From positions 1 to 6,424 of the forward strand of contig CAYYMM010000176.1 in NCBI GenBank assembly GCA_964472395.1: a DNA stretch of 6,424 nt, given 5' to 3'. Positions within the stretch are counted from its first letter, which is position 1, and each line of letters begins with the position of its first letter. Below, one piece after another: positions 1 to 5,555 of the stretch. The notes under the pieces are model-generated. The model was given only the letters and a program-made list of their open reading frames with translations, was not told the origin of the DNA and made no database searches. The position numbers and the translations under genes were made by a program. This DNA comes from CALFER01 sp964472395 (GTDB lineage: Bacteria; CSSED10-310; CALFER01).

Positions 1-1
1 T

Positions 2-820
2 TCCGGTCCCGACGGCGATTACTATCTGGATGTGACCGCCCGTGCCCTCAGCCCATGCATCGATGCGGGAAGCGAGCCCGCTGATTCGATCTGTATGACG
101 ATCGTCCCGAAGTGTCTCGATGAATTCACGACGCGGATCGACGAGATTCCCGACGTAGGCATTGTGGACATCGGATATCACTATCCGACGCTTCTCAACC
201 CGCCGACCCCGACATCGACGGCGACCGCGACCCCGACGCGGACACCGACTCAGACACCGAGCCGGACACCCACCCCGACCCCGTCGCGAACTCCGACCCC
301 CACCGTCACCCCCGTGCCTCCAACTCCAACCCACACCCCGACATCGACGCTCACGCCGTCACCCACACGATCGCCGACACCGTCGATGACGCCGACATCC
401 GAACCGACCGCCACGGCCGAACCGTCACACACCCCGACCGTGCTTCCGACCGAAACACCCGCTTGCGGTGAACTGGGCGTTGAATTGTGGATGCCGGCGC
501 ATTTCTTCCGGGAGGGGGATCCCTGCGGATGCTCCGTTTTCCTGTGCAATCCCTCCGATGAGACCTATTCCGAGGTGCCGTTGTTTGTGCTGCTGGATGT
601 CTACGGAAGTTATTTCTTCGCCCCGGGTTACACGTCGTTTGACCGCTATGTGATCGATCTCAATCCCGGACGCGAGGAAAGGGTCATATTGCCGGTTTTC
701 GCCTGGCCGCAGATTTCAGGTTCCGCCGACGGGATTCTCTGGTATGCTGCCATGACGAACGCCGGGATGACCGAGTTGTTCGGCGGGATGGATTCATGGG
801 AGTTTGGGTGGGGGCAATGA
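2..820 (+). CDS. Secreted beta-helix-type protein with Thr/Pro linker and C-terminal module (3' part only)
   Basis: The reading frame is open from base 2, so this is the C-terminal 272 residues of a larger protein. The GTG at 32 is internal and not a likely start. The first ~65 residues look like the end of a right-handed parallel beta-helix passenger: GPDGDYYL, then SPCIDAGS, then VDIGYHYP are the closing motifs commonly seen in such exported repeat proteins (family knowledge). Next come about 87 residues of Thr/Pro/Ser linker (200-460), then a 119-residue domain (461-817) with LLDVYG, WP, GSA.G and LFG motifs and a terminal aromatic-rich W.F.WGQ. That domain carries four cysteines (one near its start, three in a CGC....C cluster), possibly a disulfide site after export. 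The stop overlaps the next gene's start as ATGA, suggesting translational coupling. The passenger's role is unknown because the N-terminus is missing; surface exposure is inferred. Confidence 0.85.
   Translation, partial: SGPDGDYYLDVTARALSPCIDAGSEPADSICMTIVPKCLDEFTTRIDEIPDVGIVDIGYHYPTLLNPPTPTSTATATPTRTPTQTPSRTPTPTPSRTPTPTVTPVPPTPTHTPTSTLTPSPTRSPTPSMTPTSEPTATAEPSHTPTVLPTETPACGELGVELWMPAHFFREGDPCGCSVFLCNPSDETYSEVPLFVLLDVYGSYFFAPGYTSFDRYVIDLNPGREERVILPVFAWPQISGSADGILWYAAMTNAGMTELFGGMDSWEFGWGQ
200..460 (+). repeat. Thr/Pro-rich low-complexity linker, first copy
   Basis: Codons ACN and CCN alternate for about 87 residues with interspersed Ser, Arg, Ala and Glu. At DNA level this gives imperfect hexameric repeats such as ACACCG and CCGACC. 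It separates the beta-helix end from the C-terminal domain. Such linkers act as extended spacers and are often O-glycosylated in secreted proteins (family knowledge; glycosylation here is inference). The repeats are slippage-prone, so length may differ between strains or assemblies. Confidence 0.9.
461..817 (+). other. C-terminal module of the beta-helix protein, copy A
   Basis: This 119-residue domain directly follows the Thr/Pro linker and ends the protein. Numbering from Ala1 at base 461, it contains GDPCGC at 19-24, LLDVYG at 44-49, WP at 82-83, GSA.G at 87-91, LFG at 106-108 and closing W.F.W at 113-117. Hydrophobic and aromatic residues alternate, consistent with a beta-sandwich. The domain at 5177-5530 has WP, GSA.G and LFG at the same domain positions. 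I know of no established function; a sorting, anchoring or secretion-related role is inference. Confidence 0.75.
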
Positions 821-1848
821 AAAAATGGCTCTGGATGATTGTGGGACTCATGGGCATCGATCCGGTCTTGGGCCAGATGCCGGCTCCCGAGCAGGGTGGA
901 ATCACCCTGAGCGCGTATCGCGAGCAGTATCAGGGTGCGTTCACACTGTTGATTCCGGGCGGATGGCGGGCGGATGGCGGCATGATCCCGAGCGGTGTGG
1001 ATTGGAATGTCGTCGATCTGGTGGAAACCAACATCCGGTTCCGGGTCTCGAGCCCGGATGGTCGGTCGTTCTTCGGCTGGTATCCCCGATTCAATTTTCA
1101 GGATCCCGCCGTGACGAATCAAAGCAGCATGGGCATTCTGAACATTCAACCCGGTCAGGTGCTGAACGGATGCTGGCAATATCCCTACATGGGCGTTGCC
1201 GACTTCGTCCGGATCATTGTGCTCGGACAGTTGTCAGCTCAGGAGTTTCAAAACGCTCGTATTCTGGGCCCGGCGTATCCGTCTCCGGAGTTGCGGGCAT
1301 GGGTCCCCGCGGTTGCCACGCGATCGGAGTGCGGGTATGTCAATTTCGAGGCGGTGATCAACGGTGTGCCGTCATACGGACGCATCTATGCGATCATCTA
1401 TGACATGCAGGGTCTGATCTGGACGACCGTGGGGTGCTTCGGTCTTGTCGCCCCCAAAGACCGCTGGCACGACGACGAACGCACGATGGAACTCTGCCTG
1501 CGATCCTTCCGACTCGACCCGGTGTGGGTTCAGAAAGCAACCGCGGCCATTGCGGCGCGAGGACAGCAATACAACGATACGATTCGCTATCTGAACCAGG
1601 TGGACAATGAGATCAATCAGAACCGGAGTCAGGCGCGAAGTGATATGCAGACCGAAGTGTACAAGGTGCTCACGGATCAGATGGAAACGCGCGATCCTCA
1701 GTCGGGGAAGGAATACTGGATGCCGGCGTACAAACGCGCTTTCACTGACGGGAAAGGCAACTACTTTCTGACCGATCAGACCGGCCCTCTGCCGATCGAA
1801 CAGAATCCGGAATGGCGCACGATGGATATCATCAACAGGAATCAGTAG
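817..1848 (+). CDS. Uncharacterised secreted protein, 343 aa
   Basis: I chose ATG 817, which overlaps the upstream stop (ATGA), because it begins MKKWLWMIVGLMG, a signal-peptide-like start. The in-frame ATG at 796 would add MGVWVGA inside the upstream gene and blunt the signal. The ribosome binding site is only a G-rich run (GGGTGG at 806-811), so expression is probably coupled to the upstream gene. After likely cleavage near residue 19 the mature part starts with a module containing AFTLLIPGGW (41-50), with cysteines at GCW, ECGY, GCFG and ELCL. About residues 234-292 are polar, Gln/Asn-rich and probably helical. The last ~50 residues form a distinct tail, DPQSGKEYW...YKRAFTDGKGNYFLTD...EWR.MD. 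I associate both the IPxGW opening and this type of tail with hypothetical secreted bacterial and archaeal proteins, but cannot name a family or function. Context suggests the periplasm or cell surface. Confidence 0.85.
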   Translation: MKKWLWMIVGLMGIDPVLGQMPAPEQGGITLSAYREQYQGAFTLLIPGGWRADGGMIPSGVDWNVVDLVETNIRFRVSSPDGRSFFGWYPRFNFQDPAVTNQSSMGILNIQPGQVLNGCWQYPYMGVADFVRIIVLGQLSAQEFQNARILGPAYPSPELRAWVPAVATRSECGYVNFEAVINGVPSYGRIYAIIYDMQGLIWTTVGCFGLVAPKDRWHDDERTMELCLRSFRLDPVWVQKATAAIAARGQQYNDTIRYLNQVDNEINQNRSQARSDMQTEVYKVLTDQMETRDPQSGKEYWMPAYKRAFTDGKGNYFLTDQTGPLPIEQNPEWRTMDIINRNQ

Positions 1849-1859
1849 AATCGACCATT

Positions 1860-1868
1860 GGAGGAGGG
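1860..1868 (+). promoter_or_regulatory. Strong ribosome binding site deciding the start at 1875
   Basis: GGAGGAGGG lies six bases ahead of ATG 1875. It rules against the in-frame ATG at 1812, which sits inside the upstream gene and would put 21 polar residues before the signal peptide. Confidence 0.85.
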
Positions 1869-1874
1869 ATTGAC

Positions 1875-2714
1875 ATGCATACACAAGTCTGGATGAGGGC
1901 AGTGAGAGGGTTGGTTGCGGCCGGAGTTCTGGTACTGCTGACCCTGCCGACCGGAGCGACCAGCCTGTTGTTCGATGTGGCCAACGGCGGCACTTTCGGA
2001 TCCTTTACCGTCAGGGACGTCACGGCGGACATCGAAACGACGTTCTTCAATCCGGCGGTCAGCATGGAGATGCGCTTCGGCACCGCTGATGTGTTTTCCT
2101 TCGGCGTCGGGTACGGAAAGATGGAAAACGATTTCACCGGAGACTGGTCGGGGGATGAAGGAAAGCACATCGAGGGGAAGGTCACGGTTGAGCGCGAGGT
2201 AATGGATGTCTTCATCCGCCTGACCTCGGGACCCAACTTCAACATCCGATTCGGAATCCGCACCTTTCAGCTCGATTTCTCGGACGGGTATCTTGAAAAA
2301 TCCGAAGATGGCGTGATCACCGAAATCGCTGACAACGCGCACGCGAAGGGTGATCTGAAGACGGGGTTGGACGGTGAGATGAACTTCACCGGGGGTGAGC
2401 GATTCCAGTTCCGCTTCTGCCTCGGGTTGAGCTATTTCCGGGATGCCAATTACGACTGGCGATACGATCGCACGCTGTTCGACCCGGAAAGCCATGACAG
2501 CAATGAGGGCACGGCCAAACAGGATGCGGTGGCGCTCCGGCTCAAACCCGAGTTCACGTTCGAAGTGATCAAGAATCTGAGAGTGACGTTGGATTATACG
2601 TTGACGGCCTTATCGTGGAAAGGCGACACGGATCAGGCGGACATCGAGGATTTCGTCGGAGTGGATGTTTCGAGTGCGATCAATGTCGGACTCGAGTATG
2701 TCCTGCCCTTCTGA
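1875..2714 (+). CDS. Outer-membrane beta-barrel-like protein, 279 aa
   Basis: The start at ATG 1875 has an ideal ribosome binding site and opens a clear signal peptide: positive MHTQVWMRAVR, a hydrophobic core at about residues 12-25, and an A-T-S site predicting cleavage after Ser30. The mature chain is rich in short amphipathic stretches with alternating hydrophobic residues separated by Asp/Gly/Asn turns, for example near FSFGVGYG, FNIRFGIRTFQLDF, FQFRFCLGLSYF, LRVTLDYTL and INVGLEYVLPF. It ends in phenylalanine after such a strand, the usual signal recognised by the BAM machinery in outer-membrane proteins (family knowledge). I infer a small barrel in the outer membrane; strand number and any pore or enzymatic function cannot be set. 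It follows the 343-residue secreted protein by 26 bp and is probably in the same transcript. Confidence 0.82.
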   Translation: MHTQVWMRAVRGLVAAGVLVLLTLPTGATSLLFDVANGGTFGSFTVRDVTADIETTFFNPAVSMEMRFGTADVFSFGVGYGKMENDFTGDWSGDEGKHIEGKVTVEREVMDVFIRLTSGPNFNIRFGIRTFQLDFSDGYLEKSEDGVITEIADNAHAKGDLKTGLDGEMNFTGGERFQFRFCLGLSYFRDANYDWRYDRTLFDPESHDSNEGTAKQDAVALRLKPEFTFEVIKNLRVTLDYTLTALSWKGDTDQADIEDFVGVDVSSAINVGLEYVLPF

Positions 2715-2736
2715 TCCGACGGTTTGACGAATCCGA

Positions 2737-2765
2737 TTGCATTCATCTCCGTTTTCCGATATAAA
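2737..2765 (+). promoter_or_regulatory. Candidate sigma70-type promoter of the nucleotidyltransferase gene
   Basis: TATAAA (2760-2765) matches five of six consensus -10 bases and is A+T-rich within a GC-rich region. TTGCAT (2737-2742), 17 bp upstream, matches three of six -35 bases. The spacing is optimal but the -35 is weak. It lies in the 104-bp gap after the barrel gene, where I see no intrinsic terminator. Confidence 0.35.
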
Positions 2766-2786
2766 TCTGACGCTTTTAGACGACCG

Positions 2787-2800
2787 GTCATGTGCATGAC
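2787..2800 (+). promoter_or_regulatory. Perfect 14-bp dyad (GTCATG-TG-CATGAC), candidate operator
   Basis: Two perfect 6-bp inverted arms flank a 2-bp centre, and the overlapping GACCGGTC (2782-2789) is itself palindromic. The dyad lies about 20 bp downstream of the candidate -10 and six bases before the ribosome binding site at 2806-2811, a position where a repressor could block early transcription. No regulator is encoded in the window. Chance occurrence of a dyad this size is possible. Confidence 0.3.
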
Positions 2801-2805
2801 GGGAC

Positions 2806-2811
2806 GGGAGG
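2806..2811 (+). promoter_or_regulatory. Ribosome binding site deciding the GTG start at 2819
   Basis: GGGAGG stands seven bases ahead of GTG 2819. The alternative in-frame GTG at 2792 would place this site inside the coding region and has no comparable site of its own. Confidence 0.75.
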
Positions 2812-2818
2812 ATGCCGG

Positions 2819-3694
2819 GTGAATCAACTAGAGAAACAGATTTCCGAAGTCATCCGGGGATATCAGCGGATCCCCGAGTTCCGAAGCGCTATGCTGATCG
2901 GGTCCCGAGCACGTGGAAATGCGACGGCGGCGTCGGATATTGACCTGATGATGGTGTGTCTGGATGTTCCCGATGTGTCAACCCGGATTCGCGTGGTGCG
3001 CGACATGGCAGACATGGGTTCTGAACTGACCTGCATCAATAATCCGATCGATACGGATGCATTTAACAAAAACGGCGCTCGATTCAGGGTCTGGCACGTC
3101 AGCCAGGACACGATCTGCGATCGGATCAGTTCGATCGAGAAACGGCGACATCTCGAAAGCACGATGCTCGTCGCGTCACTCTTTGAGGGCAAGATTCTCT
3201 GGGATCCCCGGAAGCAACTCGAAGCATGGAAAAGCCGAATCAATCCGATGCCGAAAGAGTATCAGGAGTTGGTGATTCCACAGATCTTCGCCGAGACAAC
3301 ATCTGTTGTGGAGGATCTGGTCGAGATCCGTGATGAACAGAATATTTTCTATTTTCACCATGAAGTTTCGTGTGCGCTTGAGAATCTCTATGAAATCATA
3401 TTTCTTGTCAACGGGCAGTTTCTCAATCTCTCACATCACCTCGACGAAAGTATCCAGTCCCTCAAAACGGCTCCCGAGGGTTTTCTGATTGGTGTTCATC
3501 AGTTGTTCAAACCGGCATCGGACCTGAAGAGCCTGAAAATGAAATGGCGAATGCTCGCCGAATTGACTCGGTTGGTCGGCAAGTTCGTCGAGAAAAACGG
3601 GAAGTACAACCTGAGCGTGGGCTGGGTCCAACTACAGTCTGTGGCGCCTTTTCTGTTCGAGCAACAGATCCATTTTCCCGACCCTCTCCACTAA
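2819..3694 (+). CDS. Nucleotidyltransferase, Pol-beta/MNT fold, with helical C-terminal region, 291 aa
   Basis: The start is GTG 2819 behind GGGAGG. Residues 26-46 carry the family signature: a hydrophobic strand, G28-S29 followed by RARG, then S39-D40-I41-D42-L43. The GS pair binds nucleotide phosphates and the two aspartates hold the catalytic metal in this superfamily, which transfers nucleotidyl groups to antibiotics, RNA or proteins. The rest (about 140-275) looks mainly helical, with FYFHHEVSCALENLYEIIFLVNGQFL resembling helical C-terminal domains of aminoglycoside-type or DUF4037-type transferases. The usual third acidic residue is not obvious: the strand following GAR reads FRVWHVS. 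There is no signal peptide, so it is cytoplasmic. It is not paired with a HEPN or other antitoxin-type gene, so a toxin-antitoxin role is not supported. Substrate is unknown. Confidence 0.82.
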   Translation: MNQLEKQISEVIRGYQRIPEFRSAMLIGSRARGNATAASDIDLMMVCLDVPDVSTRIRVVRDMADMGSELTCINNPIDTDAFNKNGARFRVWHVSQDTICDRISSIEKRRHLESTMLVASLFEGKILWDPRKQLEAWKSRINPMPKEYQELVIPQIFAETTSVVEDLVEIRDEQNIFYFHHEVSCALENLYEIIFLVNGQFLNLSHHLDESIQSLKTAPEGFLIGVHQLFKPASDLKSLKMKWRMLAELTRLVGKFVEKNGKYNLSVGWVQLQSVAPFLFEQQIHFPDPLH

Positions 3695-3704
3695 ACGCTC
3701 ACGT

Positions 3705-3733
3705 CTGCAGGCCGACCCGCAGGCTGCTTGCAG
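3705..3733 (+). other. Stem-loop downstream of the nucleotidyltransferase gene
   Basis: CTGCAGGC (3705-3712) can pair with GCTTGCAG (3726-3733), eight pairs including one G-U, around a 13-base loop. No T-tract follows, so it is not a classical terminator. It could be a 3' stabilising structure or an upstream leader element for the next gene. Confidence 0.35.
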
Positions 3734-3756
3734 CTCATCATGCAAAGCCGTAGTAT
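3728..3756 (+). promoter_or_regulatory. Weak candidate promoter for the propeller gene
   Basis: TTGCAG (3728-3733) and TAGTAT (3751-3756) are 17 bp apart and match three of six and four of six consensus bases. If used, the transcript would start just ahead of the terminator hairpin at 3768-3794, making that hairpin part of the leader. Confidence 0.22.
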
Positions 3757-3767
3757 GTTTTTATGAT

Positions 3768-3794
3768 GCGCCGACTCTGATTCGGCGTCTTTTT
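3768..3794 (+). terminator. Intrinsic terminator after the nucleotidyltransferase gene
   Basis: GCGCCGA (3768-3774) pairs with TCGGCGT (3782-3788), six Watson-Crick pairs plus one G-U, around a 7-base loop. One C and then TTTTT (3790-3794) follow. This is the classical rho-independent layout. It ends six bases before the ribosome binding site of the next gene, which leaves no room for a promoter between them. Confidence 0.7.
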
Positions 3795-3814
3795 CGATCC
3801 GGAAGGACGACATT

Positions 3815-5533
3815 ATGAAAACACTCGCGATCGGATTGTTGATCCTCCTGTTGCCCCAGGCGATCCACGCATGGGTTTGGGCTGAAACCGGTGACCTTCT
3901 CAATGCCTATTGGGTGTATTCCATCTATCAGAATCCAACCGGAACCCTGTTTGCGGGAACATCGCCCAATGGCGATATTTTCAAATCAACCGACGCCGGT
4001 ACGGTCTGGTCGAACACCGGTAATGTTCCCGGGGCAATCGAAGCGATGAGCATTATCGAATACAACAACATCCTGTACGCCGGGGTCAATTCCGGTGCTG
4101 ATGTCTATCGTAGCACCAGCGGAGGCAGTCTCTGGCTGTATACGGGAGGAACGGTCGGAACGACCGTCTACGAACTGCTTCGAGCGACCGATAACCGAAT
4201 TTATGCAACAACAGGATCCGGTGGGATGATTTACGCGTATGATCTGTCGATCGCACCTCCCCAGTGGGTTTCACCTTCCATGCAGATTCCCGCGGCTGAG
4301 AACGTGTTCTGCATGATCGAGCCATCCCCCGGGGTCTTCTTTGTCGGAAGCGGCCCTAATGGAGACGTGCATCACTCGACCGATTACGGCGCGAACTGGT
4401 CGGTCTTATCGGAACTGACGGATGCCGAGGAGGTCCGGGATCTCATCATGGGATCCGACGGCATCCTGTATGCCGCAACAAATCCGGATGCGGTGGTATT
4501 CAAATCTACCGATTCCGGATCAACATGGACCAGCGGGGGCGTGCTCACCGGCGCCGACATCCTCTTCAGACTTCTGGAGGGCTCCGATGGCGCGCTCTAT
4601 GCTGCAACCGGATCGGCCGGAGATATCTTTCGATCGACCGATCATGGGGATACCTGGCTTAATCCGTTGCAGCTCACAGGTGCTATCTATGTCACGTCGC
4701 TGATCGAGACATCCGATCATTATCTGATGGCCGGCACTTACCCGGACGGCACTGTGTTCAGATCCACCGAACCGATCTCGGATGTCGCGACTCCAACAGC
4801 GACTCCGTCTGCAACTTCGTCGGCATCTCCGTTTCCGACCGATACGCCGACCAGTACACCAACCGATACGCCCACGTCGACACCGCCTCCGCCGACCATG
4901 ACACCGAGTCATACGTCGACACCCACATTCACCGCAACCCATACACCGACGTCCTCCCCGACACGAACACACACACCGGTTCCGACACAAACTCCGACCC
5001 GCACACCGACAGCCACAGTTCCCCCCGCGACAAATACCCCGACTCGCACACCGACACCGACTCCATCCGCGACCCGCACACCGACTGCGACCATGCGGCC
5101 GACCGACACGCCCGTGCCATCCCCGACGTTCACCCTGCCTCCTTCGCCGACACCCACTCCGCCTCCGACGGTCCCCTCCGACGGCCTCACCTTGATGCTC
5201 GACGATCCGATCCTCGACGCGGGTGATCGCTTTTTCCTCCACATGACACTCGGCAATTCGACATCGACCCGGATCGAACTGGACGCCTATATCCTTCTCG
5301 ATGTCTATGGCAATTTCTGGAGTTGGCCGGACTGGATTCCGATTGCGCAGGGTCTGGGGAACAAATCCTATGATCTCGAAGCGCTGGAATCCGCCGAGGA
5401 AACTGTTCTGGAGTTCAACTGGCCGTCCGGCACGGGATCTGCGTCCGGATTGTACTTTTACGGTGCTTCGTTCACGCGCGGCACATTCGATCTGTTCGGA
5501 ACCGTGCAGGCGATTCTCTGGGAGTATCGCTGA
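3815..5533 (+). CDS. Secreted seven-repeat Asp-box propeller protein with Thr/Pro linker and C-terminal module, 572 aa
   Basis: ATG 3815 is preceded by GGAAGGA (3801-3807). Residues 1-19 are a signal peptide ending I-H-A. Residues 20-322 hold seven repeats of about 43 residues of the form LYAGT.P.GDVF(R/K)STD.G.TW. Asp-box motifs S.D.G..W are clear with Trp at 65, 195, 238 and 281, degenerate at 107, and largely lost at 151. Trp22 is in register with them, and repeat 7 stops at RSTEP without its Trp, as expected for a circularly closed seven-bladed propeller. Asp-box propellers include sialidases, sortilin-type and photosystem-assembly folds, but the sialidase arginine triad and FRIP motif are not apparent, so binding rather than catalysis is favoured. 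Residues 325-454 are a Thr/Pro/Ser linker, and 455-572 form the same module that ends the protein at 2-820. The protein is probably cell-surface or extracellular; ligand unknown. Confidence 0.87.
   Translation: MKTLAIGLLILLLPQAIHAWVWAETGDLLNAYWVYSIYQNPTGTLFAGTSPNGDIFKSTDAGTVWSNTGNVPGAIEAMSIIEYNNILYAGVNSGADVYRSTSGGSLWLYTGGTVGTTVYELLRATDNRIYATTGSGGMIYAYDLSIAPPQWVSPSMQIPAAENVFCMIEPSPGVFFVGSGPNGDVHHSTDYGANWSVLSELTDAEEVRDLIMGSDGILYAATNPDAVVFKSTDSGSTWTSGGVLTGADILFRLLEGSDGALYAATGSAGDIFRSTDHGDTWLNPLQLTGAIYVTSLIETSDHYLMAGTYPDGTVFRSTEPISDVATPTATPSATSSASPFPTDTPTSTPTDTPTSTPPPPTMTPSHTSTPTFTATHTPTSSPTRTHTPVPTQTPTRTPTATVPPATNTPTRTPTPTPSATRTPTATMRPTDTPVPSPTFTLPPSPTPTPPPTVPSDGLTLMLDDPILDAGDRFFLHMTLGNSTSTRIELDAYILLDVYGNFWSWPDWIPIAQGLGNKSYDLEALESAEETVLEFNWPSGTGSASGLYFYGASFTRGTFDLFGTVQAILWEYR
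4787..5176 (+). repeat. Thr/Pro-rich low-complexity linker, second copy
   Basis: About 130 residues dominated by alternating Thr and Pro with Ser, Ala, Arg and Asp, encoded by imperfect repeats of ACACCGAC-like units. It joins the propeller to the C-terminal module. It is longer than the copy at 200-460 but of the same composition, consistent with replication slippage changing linker length. Confidence 0.9.
5177..5530 (+). other. C-terminal module of the propeller protein, copy B
   Basis: This 118-residue domain starts SDGLTLML and ends WEYR. Numbering from Ser1 at base 5177, LLDVYG lies at 40-45, WP at 82-83, GSASG at 87-91 and LFG at 106-108. The last three motifs coincide exactly with copy A, while the middle differs by a compensated 4-residue shift. 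It has no cysteine, unlike copy A with four. Being last in both proteins fits a C-terminal sorting or anchoring role (inference). Confidence 0.75.
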
Positions 5534-5555
5534 CACCGACATTCATCCGGTGCGG

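Noticed and set aside
32..34. GTG as start of the first gene
   Set aside because: The frame is open upstream to the window edge and encodes GPDGDYYL, part of the beta-helix end motif, so the gene begins outside the window.
250..549. Antisense frame with Val-Gly repeats opposite the first linker (and the similar one at 4909-5256)
   Set aside because: Val-Gly repeats are simply the reverse reading of Thr/Pro codons. There is no ribosome binding site or independent support.
2724..2729. TTGACG as -35 box for the nucleotidyltransferase promoter
   Set aside because: It is 30 bp from the TATAAA box, far beyond usable spacing. The weaker TTGCAT at 17 bp was preferred.
2819..3694. MNT-type antitoxin of a HEPN/MNT toxin-antitoxin pair
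   Set aside because: The protein is nearly 300 residues, about twice or more the usual length of MNT antitoxins, and no small HEPN gene lies beside it.
3815..4780. Sialidase (exo-alpha-sialidase) function for the Asp-box protein
   Set aside because: Asp boxes occur in many non-enzymatic propellers. I see no FRIP motif or arginine triad, and no obvious Tyr/Glu catalytic pair.
4787..5176. CRISPR-like or tandem-repeat locus
   Set aside because: The repeats are imperfect hexamers in frame with Thr/Pro codons, without uniform repeats and unique spacers.
4520..5542. Long antisense open frame (340 codons) opposite the propeller gene
   Set aside because: It is very rich in Arg, Cys and Gly, runs across the Thr/Pro linker DNA, and is the mirror of a gene with signal peptide, repeats and ribosome binding site. 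Skewed codon composition keeps it open by chance.
5534..5552. Bidirectional terminator between the convergent genes
   Set aside because: CACCG and CGGTG form only a 5-bp stem with a 9-base loop and no T-tract on either strand, so it is too weak to call.
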